Origin: a bacterium
GTDB taxonomy: Bacteria > JAJRZV01
Reading direction: 5' to 3'
DNA: 30,970 bases
Assembly: GCA_024275095.1 (NCBI GenBank)
Contig: JAJRZV010000030.1
Span: forward strand, 1-30,970
Made by a program: the position numbers and the translations under genes. Shown here piece after piece: positions 25,401-30,970 of the stretch (positions within the stretch are counted from its first letter, which is position 1; every line of letters begins with the position of its first letter). The notes beneath the pieces were generated by a model. The model was not told the DNA's origin. It saw only the letters and a list, made by a program, of their open reading frames with translations, and did no database searches.

Positions 25401-25653
25401 AATGTACGGTGCTGTACAGCGCATCAGGCCGAAAATTATGACCGTCAGTGCCATTGTCGCAGGGTTGTTGCCCATCATGTGGTCTCACGGAACAGGCGCG
25501 GATGTGATGAAAAGGATAGCAGCACCGATGATTGGAGGCATCATCACCTCTGCAATGATGGAACTTCTCGTCTATCCTGCCATCTATACCGTATGGAAAT
25601 ACAGAAGAATTAAAAAATTAAACAACTCTAAAACCACAGGAGGTGCGACATGA
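22408..25653 (+). CDS. cusA: CusA/CzcA-family heavy-metal RND efflux pump
   Basis: The 1081-residue proton-driven inner-membrane pump of the tripartite system. The methionine triad that binds Cu(I)/Ag(I) in E. coli CusA (M573, M623, M672) has counterparts at M575 (LYMPTTLPG), M625 (APLSMIETT) and M699 (RIDMLTTGI), which points to copper/silver rather than zinc/cobalt. The transmembrane helix with GAMVDAAIIMIENAHK (411-426) carries the proton-relay Asp, and GVDAETGVIMLVYLDEA is the HME signature of the second half. A 30-residue insert with extra Cys/His (about 636-665: PCRVKKNYPHAPG, TCRK) lies between the second and third triad methionines. The stop overlaps the YHS gene (ATGA). Confidence 0.93.
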   Translation: MPEKTSQREGFIERIIEWSSNNRFIVFAFTAFGIFYGIYTLKHIHLDAIPDLSDVQVIVYSEWPGRSPDLVEDQITYPIVTALLAAPRVKVVRGYSFFGYSFVYVIFQDGTDMYWARSRVLEYMQEVQGELPPGVTPQLGPDATGVGWGFQYVLVDRTGKHNLAELRSFQDWYLRYWLESVPGVAEVAAVGGFVKQYQVELDPNKLLAYKIPISKVAEAIRRSNNDVGGRVIEISGTEYFVRGRGYIRSVKDIENIPVAHTPDGTPVLVKDLGTVHLGPDIRRGTADFNGEGNVVGGIVVVRFGENVYKVIQNVKKKIEEVKDSLPEGVELIPVYDRSELIERAVDTLYEKLIEESVIVSLVCIGFLYHLPSALVAIIMLPLAILFSMILMHTLNITANIMSLGGIAIAIGAMVDAAIIMIENAHKYLEHDAGKKPRREIITEAAKLVGRPLFFSLLVITVSFLPVFTLEAQEGRLFKPLAYTKTFAMFFASLLSITIVPVLMHIFIRGKITPEGKNPVSRFLIRIYEPLCALSIKYRWYFITAAVAIFGTSMFLFKFIGSEFMPPLNEGSILYMPTTLPGISITEAERLLIVQDRLFKTFPEVDTVFGKVGRADTATDPAPLSMIETTVVLKPESEWPCRVKKNYPHAPGFMKPLLKKVFGTCRKITWEELINEMDSKFKFPGVTNAWTMPIKARIDMLTTGIRTPVGIKIYGPDLKTIQQIGEQIETVIRNVPGTRSVYAERVVGGYFVDFIINRQEAARYGLTIEDVENIIETAIGGMKIDFTIEGRERYSINIRYPRELRENIEELQRVLVPIPSGAQIPIGQLAKIEITTGPPLIKDENGALTGWVYIDVAGRDIGSFVKEAKKLVKEKVKLPPGYYLAWSGQYEYMLRAREKLKLILPITLLIVFMLLYFNKKNITETFIVMLAVPFSLVGVALILWLLDYNLSVAVWVGIIALLGVDAETGVIMLVYLDEAYSKRESEGRMNTFEDLKEAVMYGAVQRIRPKIMTVSAIVAGLLPIMWSHGTGADVMKRIAAPMIGGIITSAMMELLVYPAIYTVWKYRRIKKLNNSKTTGGAT

Positions 25654-26366
25654 AATACGGAGCAAAGCACGCAGCAGTAACAGGCATTATTTTAAGTGCG
25701 GTTCTGTTTCTTTTTCCCCAGGGTGCAAAAGCCTGCGAACAATGCGGTCAATGCGGTGGTGCGAAGAAAGCAAAAGCAGAAGTCTCGGGCAGGGTCACTG
25801 ACCCGGTCTGCGGAATGAAGGTGGACCCGAAAACCGCGGAGAAAAAGGGACTGGTCGCAAAATACAGGGGCCGAAAATATTACTTCTGCATGAAAGCGGA
25901 CCTTGAAAAGTTCAAGAAGAACCCGGAAAAGTATCTCAAGAACCAAAAGGGAATGCAGCACGGCGGCATACATGAGCGCATGATGCAGAATTACGCGGAA
26001 GTTATCAAACTCGAAGGGTTGCTTTTACAGACAAAAAACGCTTCCAGGGGAGTCAAAATTGCTGATGCGTTCGTGAAAAAGGCTCTAGAATTCGTAAACA
26101 GGATGAACGAGATGACCAGAACCAATCCGGGCATGATGAAAAAGGACTCAATGATGGCACAACATTACAAGCAGTTGAAAAAACTCCTCAGGACATTGAC
26201 GGCTCTGAACACACAATTCAAAGCCGCACTTCAAAAACCCAGGCAGGAAAAACTCTTTGCACAGCTTAAAACAACTGCAGCGGAATTCGTGAAACACATG
26301 AAAAAGTGTCACGGGATGATGATGAAGCACATGGGCGCAGGCAAAGGGATGATGAAAGGGCACTGA
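25650..26366 (+). CDS. Periplasmic YHS-domain protein with Met/His-rich C-terminus
   Basis: A 238-residue exported protein. After the signal (to about residue 28) come CEQCGQC (29-35), then a YHS domain at 50-97 with DPVCGM (C54) and YYFC (C80), the metal-binding pair of this domain. Residues 105-215 are predicted helical, and the tail is rich in Met and His: MMKKDSMMAQH (162-172) and KCHGMMMKHM with MMKGH to the end. Met/His clusters of this sort bind Cu(I) in the periplasm. Its gene is coupled to cusA by ATGA overlap and leads into copB with 29 bp between. The likely role is a copper chaperone or buffer passing metal to CusBA; the architecture as a whole is unfamiliar to me. Confidence 0.75.
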   Translation: MKYGAKHAAVTGIILSAVLFLFPQGAKACEQCGQCGGAKKAKAEVSGRVTDPVCGMKVDPKTAEKKGLVAKYRGRKYYFCMKADLEKFKKNPEKYLKNQKGMQHGGIHERMMQNYAEVIKLEGLLLQTKNASRGVKIADAFVKKALEFVNRMNEMTRTNPGMMKKDSMMAQHYKQLKKLLRTLTALNTQFKAALQKPRQEKLFAQLKTTAAEFVKHMKKCHGMMMKHMGAGKGMMKGH

Positions 26367-26395
26367 ACATCTACAACTTACGGAGGAAGGAAGAA

Positions 26396-28612
26396 ATGAA
26401 AAACCACGACGACGAAAAAAAACACGCAGGTAATATCCACGAAGACCATACAAAAGAACACACGGACTCAGACAGTTGTTGTACAGGAGAGGAAAACGGA
26501 GGTGAAAAAGGCACCGGATCACATTCCCGTGAACACATGATGCACGGGCACCACGAACACCACGAACATCACATGCCGGAAGATACCGTTCATCATGCAG
26601 ACCATGTCCACAAGCATCCTGGACACGAGATGCCAGACCATCACATGAAACACGCTCACGGTGATCATCATGCCCACATGGTGCAGGATTTCAAGCGGCG
26701 GTTCTGGGTCTCTATCATACTCACAGTGCCTGTACTTCTTCTATCTACTATGATTCAGCGGTTCCTTGGACTTGGTAGTGCTCTCAGATTCACAGGAGAT
26801 GTCTATGTGCTGTTTGCCTTTTCATCCGCAGTCTTCTTCTACGGCGGTTACCCATTTCTCAAAGGCATATTTAATGAACTGAAAAAAGCGACTCCGGGAA
26901 TGATGACCCTTATCGCCGTGGCCATATCCACCGCGTATTTCTACAGCAGTGCTGTGGCATTCGGGCTTCCCGGTAAAATGTTTTTCTGGGAACTGGCGAC
27001 CCTTATAGACATTATGCTCCTGGGGCACTGGATCGAGATGAGATCCGTTATGGGTGCTTCACGTGCCCTTGAAGAGCTCGCGCGCCTCATGCCATCAGAC
27101 GCTCACAAGCTCATGCCTGACGGAAGCGTAAAAGATGTTCCGCTGAACGAACTTGCTACAGGAGATAAGGTGCTTGTTAAACCCGGTGAAAAGATTCCGG
27201 CTGATGGAGATGTGATTGAAGGCGAAACATCGGTGAACGAGGCAATGCTCACGGGCGAATCAAAACCCGTGTCCAAAAAGCCCGGGGCACAGGTTATCGG
27301 TGGATCTATTAATGGAGAAGGTTCCATCGTGGTCGCGGTAACCAAGACAGGTAAAGCCTCCTTCCTCTCTCAGGTCATTGAGCTGGTAAGGGAAGCGCAG
27401 GAAAGCAAATCAAGAACCCAGGATCTTGCCAACCGCGCGGCCATGTGGCTCACGCTCATCGCCCTCGGAGGCGGAGCCATAACACTTCTTGTATGGCTTA
27501 CCATCGGAGGAAAAGACTTTGCTTTTGCACTTGAGCGCACTGTCACGGTCATGGTCATTACGTGTCCCCATGCTCTTGGACTTGCGGTCCCGCTTGTTGT
27601 AGCAGTCTCAACAGCCCTCGCGGCAAAAAGGGGACTGCTCATACGTGACCGGGCTGCATTCGAACAGGCAAGAGGTGTTCAGGCCATTGTCTTCGACAAA
27701 ACAGGAACCCTTACGGAAGGCAACTTTGGTGTGACTGACGTCGTTGTCATGGCACCTGACATAAACGAAAAAGAACTGCTTCAATATGCAGCATCAGTAG
27801 AAGCACACTCCGAGCATCCCATTGCCCAGAGCATTGCTGCCTCAGCGGATGCGAAGCACCCTGTCGAAAACTTTCGAGCCATTCCAGGGAAAGGTGCCGA
27901 GGGACGTGTTCATGGCAAAGATGTAAAAGTTGTCAGTCCCGGGTATCTGAAAGAAAAAGGAATTCAGATCTCCGACGAACGAATCGAACCGCTCCTGTCC
28001 CAAGGCAAGACCGTGGTGTTCGTACTTATTGAAAACCAACTCGTGGGCGCCATTGCCCTTGCAGACATCATCAGGAAAGAATCCAAACAGGCCATCGCAA
28101 TGCTCAAGAACATGGGCATCAGATGCATGATGCTTACAGGCGACAACAAACAGGTCGCCCGATGGGTCGCTGAGGAAATCGGACTTGATGAATACTTTGC
28201 TGAAGTCCTTCCACATGAAAAAGCTGAGAAAATCAAAGAAGTACAGGCCCGGGGACTTGTTGTGGCCATGACAGGAGATGGAGTTAACGACGCTCCTGCT
28301 CTTGCCCAGGCCGACGTAGGCATTGCTATCGGCGCGGGTACGGATGTTGCGGTAGAGACTGCGGATATTGTACTTGTTCGGAGCAACCCACTTGACGTGG
28401 TCAGTATCGTGTTTCTGGCCAGGGCCACGTACCGCAAAATGGTGCAAAATCTTGCATGGGCAACGGGTTATAACGCTTTCGCAATACCTCTTGCCGCGGG
28501 AGTTCTTTTCAAATGGGGAGTATTGCTCAGTCCGGCCATGGGGGCAGTGCTCATGTCTCTCAGCACGGTCATCGTCGCTATCAATGCACGCTTTTTGAAA
28601 ATAAAAAACTGA
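26396..28612 (+). CDS. copB: CopB-type copper P-type ATPase with His-rich N-terminus
   Basis: A P1B-type metal ATPase of 738 residues. The N-terminal tail (1-95) has 27 histidines, plus Met and a CC pair, in place of a CxxC ferredoxin-like domain. The membrane motif is CPH (390-392), not CPC, the mark of the P1B-3 (CopB) group. Also present: TGES (286-289), the phosphorylated Asp in DKTGTLT (D434), SEHP (472-475), TGDGVNDAP (626-634), and the last-helix motifs GYNAFAIPLAAG and MSLSTVIVAINA. ATG 26396 is chosen because CGGAGGAAGG precedes it; an earlier in-frame ATG at 26306 lies in the YHS gene. CopB enzymes export copper from the cytoplasm. Confidence 0.92.
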   Translation: MKNHDDEKKHAGNIHEDHTKEHTDSDSCCTGEENGGEKGTGSHSREHMMHGHHEHHEHHMPEDTVHHADHVHKHPGHEMPDHHMKHAHGDHHAHMVQDFKRRFWVSIILTVPVLLLSTMIQRFLGLGSALRFTGDVYVLFAFSSAVFFYGGYPFLKGIFNELKKATPGMMTLIAVAISTAYFYSSAVAFGLPGKMFFWELATLIDIMLLGHWIEMRSVMGASRALEELARLMPSDAHKLMPDGSVKDVPLNELATGDKVLVKPGEKIPADGDVIEGETSVNEAMLTGESKPVSKKPGAQVIGGSINGEGSIVVAVTKTGKASFLSQVIELVREAQESKSRTQDLANRAAMWLTLIALGGGAITLLVWLTIGGKDFAFALERTVTVMVITCPHALGLAVPLVVAVSTALAAKRGLLIRDRAAFEQARGVQAIVFDKTGTLTEGNFGVTDVVVMAPDINEKELLQYAASVEAHSEHPIAQSIAASADAKHPVENFRAIPGKGAEGRVHGKDVKVVSPGYLKEKGIQISDERIEPLLSQGKTVVFVLIENQLVGAIALADIIRKESKQAIAMLKNMGIRCMMLTGDNKQVARWVAEEIGLDEYFAEVLPHEKAEKIKEVQARGLVVAMTGDGVNDAPALAQADVGIAIGAGTDVAVETADIVLVRSNPLDVVSIVFLARATYRKMVQNLAWATGYNAFAIPLAAGVLFKWGVLLSPAMGAVLMSLSTVIVAINARFLKIKN

Positions 28613-28668
28613 ATTTTGTCAGCACCTGAGTGCTCATACAGACAGAGGCTGCAAAAACGACAAATTTC

Positions 28669-28735
28669 TTGACAGGGGGTGGTAGTACAGCCAACAATTG
28701 TTTATATGAACATATATTCACATAAATACATATAA
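28669..28735 (+). promoter_or_regulatory. Promoter/operator region of the arsR gene
   Basis: TTGACA at 28669-28674 is a consensus -35, but no good -10 lies at the usual distance; a second option is TTGTTT (28698-28703) with TAAATA (28723-28728). The A/T-rich stretch holds a TGAA-N6-TTCA dyad (28707-28720) within ATATGAA...TTCACAT, the size and type of ArsR/SmtB operators. The ribosome site is AGAGGA (28735-28740). Confidence 0.45.
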
Positions 28736-28746
28736 GAGGAAAAAAC

Positions 28747-29097
28747 ATGCCGCGAAAAATGCTTAAAAAGCGAGCAGGCCCACATAACTCCACAAGGACC
28801 CTGAAAGGGGTTATAGATGAAGAGACCGCTTTGAAACTTTCTGAGCTTTTCAAAGCTCTGGCGGATCCCACACGCGTCCGCATACTCTCTGCCCTCAGAA
28901 ACGGAGAAGCCTGTGTTCACGAAATCACGGCCGCGGTGGGGATGAGCCAGTCCGCAATCTCACACCAGCTGCGTTATCTTCGAAATTTACGGTTAATCAA
29001 ACACCGCCGCCAGGGACGTCACGTCTACTACCAGCTTGACGATGCCCACATACGTGACCTGTTTAACCGCGGACTCGATCATGTGAAACACGGGTAA
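28747..29097 (+). CDS. ArsR/SmtB-family metal-responsive repressor
   Basis: A 116-residue winged-helix repressor. The core is FKALADPTRVRILSALRNGE (35-54), recognition helix MSQSAISHQLRYLRNL, and wing RRQGRHVYYQL. The C-terminal helix has the complete alpha5 metal site D-x-H-x10-H-x2-H: D99, H101, H112 and H115. In the family this CzrA/SmtB site senses Zn(II) or Co(II). There is one Cys in the alpha3 area (C57 in EACVHEI) but not the CxC of arsenic/cadmium sensors. It has its own promoter-like spacer (134 bp) after copB, so it probably regulates itself and possibly the following cupin/RND genes or the metal operon. Confidence 0.9.
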   Translation: MPRKMLKKRAGPHNSTRTLKGVIDEETALKLSELFKALADPTRVRILSALRNGEACVHEITAAVGMSQSAISHQLRYLRNLRLIKHRRQGRHVYYQLDDAHIRDLFNRGLDHVKHG

Positions 29098-29170
29098 CAT
29101 CATGCCTGAAAACAAACACTCAGTATTTCTATTTTTTCGAGTGGGAACTTTCTGTTCACATGGTGGTAAC

Positions 29171-29217
29171 CTCACGCGTGCTCCATAAAATCTCGGGATT
29201 TTGACCCCTTGCGTGAG
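29171..29217 (+). repeat. 7-bp inverted repeat upstream of the cupin gene
   Basis: CTCACGC (29171-29177) and GCGTGAG (29211-29217) are perfectly complementary and separated by 33 nt, ending about 25 nt before the cupin ATG. It could be a leader hairpin or operator; there is no T-tract, so not a standard terminator. Confidence 0.35.
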
Positions 29218-29241
29218 TAAATAAAAAACAGGAGGCAGACA

Positions 29242-29688
29242 ATGAACAAAGTTGAAAAAAGTGAGGGCAAAGGATGGAAACTGGTAAAACTTGGTAGCTT
29301 CAAAGACATGGCCGACAAAAAAGGGCAATCTGCACGGGGCAAATTTTACCTTGCGCCGCTTCTCCATATTGAACAGCTGGACGCTTCGGTCAATTCTCTC
29401 AAGCCTGGCTGGATTAATCCTTTTTTACACAGGCACAGGTCTCAAGTGGAACTGTACATTTTCATAAAAGGAAAGGGGGAAATGAAACTGGGAGACAAAA
29501 TTGTCTCGGTGGAAGAAGGTGACGCGGTATTTGTTGAGCCCGAGATAGAAAGGGGTGTGAGAAACAACCACGATACCGAATTGCAATTTATCTGCATCCG
29601 GGCAGCAGGAGATTCCAGAATTACATCACCGGAAGAAGACGGAATCCCTGTAAAAGAAAAGGGGTGGACACCTGAACAGCTATTGTAA
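29242..29688 (+). CDS. Cupin-domain protein
   Basis: A 148-residue single-domain cupin. Motif 1 is clear: G57...H63-x-H65-x4-E70-x6-G (within GWINPFLHRHRSQVE), giving two His and one Glu ligand. Motif 2 (GDAVFVEPEIERGVRN, 93-108) lacks the usual histidine (Arg/Gly at 104-105), so the metal site would have only three ligands or the protein may not be an enzyme. An AGGAGG ribosome site precedes the ATG. It lies between the ArsR gene and the RND gene with 49 bp to the latter. Substrate unknown. Confidence 0.8.
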   Translation: MNKVEKSEGKGWKLVKLGSFKDMADKKGQSARGKFYLAPLLHIEQLDASVNSLKPGWINPFLHRHRSQVELYIFIKGKGEMKLGDKIVSVEEGDAVFVEPEIERGVRNNHDTELQFICIRAAGDSRITSPEEDGIPVKEKGWTPEQLL

Positions 29689-29737
29689 TTGTTGAGTAAA
29701 AAGCAATCTTGTAAACGTAGCCAACAAGGAGGAGCCT

Positions 29738-30970
29738 GTGAATTCAAGAGCTAAAAAGCAGAGCTACGCGGAGTTCGCGGTTAAACATCACGAACTGATC
29801 GTATTCCTTTCTGTATTGCTAACAATGTTGTTCCTCATTCCCCTCGCACACCTCAAGCTATCCCCCAACTGGTGGGAGTTCTTACCTGAAAACTCCCCTG
29901 CTTACCGTGACTACCGTTCCCTTGTAAAAGAATTCGGAGCAGCCTCCGTCCCGGCTTACATCATCGTAGAAGGCGAAAACCGTTCTCTTGTATTAAAAGC
30001 AGCTGAAGCCATCGCGAGTGAACTTAAAAAATTTGACACTGTAAAAAGCGTGGGTCTGGCAGGCGCCGCGTCCTTTTTTAGAAAACACGCGTTGCTGTAC
30101 CTGTCCTTAAAAGACCTCAAAGCCTTAAGAAAAGCCGTGAAAGAAAACTTCCTGCAAGAGGCGCTGCAGAAACCTTACCCACTCGGGCTCATAAAAACCC
30201 TGAATGATTACGTAGAGGAAAAGCAAAAAACCGGCAGGCTCATGGATGTAAGAGAGCTGGAGAACCTGGAAAAAAGTGCCAGAAGTATCAACAAATTCCT
30301 TTCGATACTCGATGACGCATTTAAAGACAAACCTGTCTCCGACGATGAAATCAATGAATTCTTCGCCGGCTTCCTGTTGCCCGGGGAAAGACGAATGCCC
30401 GTGTCAGGACCAGGGTTCCTCACCACATCAGATGGGAAAGTGCTTCTGATGGGGGTTGAAGCCCATGGTGACCTCTACTCTTCCGTAAAAAAAGAAGAAA
30501 AATTTGTAAAGGAATTGCGTAAGGGAATAAGCAGTGTTTTCTCTGGCGATAAATATAAAGGGGTCAACGTGGAACTCACCGGTGGAGCTCCCCTTGACGT
30601 AGAAGGAATCGAAGTGATGAGAGAAACCCTCAACATCACAACCCCCATAGCACTCGCCGGGGTTGTCATCTTGTTTATCCTGGCTTTTAGGGGTCTCCTG
30701 CTTCCACTACTTTCCGGCATTGCACTCGCTCTTGGAATCGTATGGATACTTGGAATAACACAGGTTCTCTACGGTTCGCTCAATATGGTCAACAGCATGA
30801 TAGGTGCCATGCTTGTAGGGCTCGGCATTGACTTCGGCATTCATACACTCAACCGCTACCGTGAGGAAAGGAGTAAAGGTTCCTCTCCGGAATATTCACT
30901 TGTGACCGTATTCAAGGGCGTGGGGCCCAGCGCACTGACAGGAGCACTGACAACGTCGCTTTTCTTTTTT
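29738..30970 (+). CDS. MMPL/HpnN-type RND transporter, partial at window end
   Basis: An open frame from GTG 29738 (AAGGAGGAG just upstream) to the edge of the window, 411 codons with no stop. It begins with a cytoplasmic stretch, a first membrane helix (LIVFLSVLLTMLFLIPL), a large periplasmic domain (about 40-290), and then at least four helices carrying GAMLVGLGIDFGIHTLNRYREE (about 360-381), the Asp-containing MMPL/HpnN motif. It is the first half of a transporter usually of 750-900 residues. It is distinct in sequence from the RND at 16364-18679. HpnN-type pumps move hopanoids or other lipids; the substrate here is not known. Confidence 0.85.
   Translation, partial: MNSRAKKQSYAEFAVKHHELIVFLSVLLTMLFLIPLAHLKLSPNWWEFLPENSPAYRDYRSLVKEFGAASVPAYIIVEGENRSLVLKAAEAIASELKKFDTVKSVGLAGAASFFRKHALLYLSLKDLKALRKAVKENFLQEALQKPYPLGLIKTLNDYVEEKQKTGRLMDVRELENLEKSARSINKFLSILDDAFKDKPVSDDEINEFFAGFLLPGERRMPVSGPGFLTTSDGKVLLMGVEAHGDLYSSVKKEEKFVKELRKGISSVFSGDKYKGVNVELTGGAPLDVEGIEVMRETLNITTPIALAGVVILFILAFRGLLLPLLSGIALALGIVWILGITQVLYGSLNMVNSMIGAMLVGLGIDFGIHTLNRYREERSKGSSPEYSLVTVFKGVGPSALTGALTTSLFFF

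Noticed and set aside
27842-28447. 201-codon open frame on the - strand inside copB
   Set aside because: It is an antisense shadow of the ATPase gene with no recognisable protein features.
28621-28634. AGCAC-CTGA-GTGCT hairpin right after copB
   Set aside because: The stem is 5 bp and no T-run follows it, so a terminator is not supported.

Overview
The window comes from a Gram-negative (two-membrane) bacterium: it encodes LolA, a LolA-like protein, outer-membrane barrel and TolC-type proteins, RND pumps and UppP. All intact genes read with the standard bacterial code, and base composition looks moderate (roughly half G+C by eye). HisZ, an APS-reductase-type CysH, a bacterial steroid 5-alpha-reductase homologue and MMPL/LolA-like lipid-export genes would fit a deltaproteobacterial-type lineage (Desulfobacterota, Myxococcota or relatives). 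That placement is inference; there is no rRNA or other phylogenetic marker here. No tRNA, rRNA, CRISPR array or complete insertion sequence was seen.

Region 1 (1-1970, + strand): hisZ and a steroid 5-alpha-reductase family membrane enzyme, preceded by a 29-nt repeat. Region 2 (1960-11883, - strand): eight genes packed head to tail, transcribed leftwards from cysH: zinc-ribbon/GQF-repeat protein, acyl-CoA dehydrogenase, plsC-like acyltransferase, uppP, ftsK, lolA, rimO and a lipoprotein lipase. Several are overlapping or a few bases apart, so much of this block is probably co-transcribed and is dominated by envelope and lipid functions. Region 3 (11884-14417): a 473-bp gene-poor spacer carrying the second copy of the 29-nt repeat, a metallo-beta-lactamase-fold hydrolase, and an SGNH-hydrolase gene broken by three separate lesions.

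Region 4 (14430-19256, - strand): a TetR regulator followed by an MMPL-type RND transporter, a LolA-like periplasmic protein and an outer-membrane beta-barrel protein, with overlapping or abutting ends. This looks like a self-contained trans-envelope (probably lipid) export unit under its own repressor. Region 5 (19257-29097, + strand), divergent from tetR, is a copper/heavy-metal resistance operon: a small Cys-rich exported protein, CusC/TolC (apparent frameshift), CusB with a metal-binding domain, CusA with its methionine triad, a YHS/Met-rich periplasmic protein and a His-rich CopB-type P-type ATPase, followed by an ArsR/SmtB repressor with a zinc-type alpha5 site. Together these would move copper from the cytoplasm (ATPase) to the periplasm (YHS/Met-rich and Cys-rich proteins) and out of the cell (CusCBA). 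Region 6 (29242-end): a cupin and the start of a second MMPL/RND transporter that runs off the window.

The most unusual points are the repeat pair bounding a 12.2-kb block, the zinc-ribbon protein with about seven roughly 10-residue GQF repeats, the TetR-controlled RND/LolA-like/barrel unit, the accessory proteins of the copper operon, and the architecture of the tetR/copper divergent promoter.
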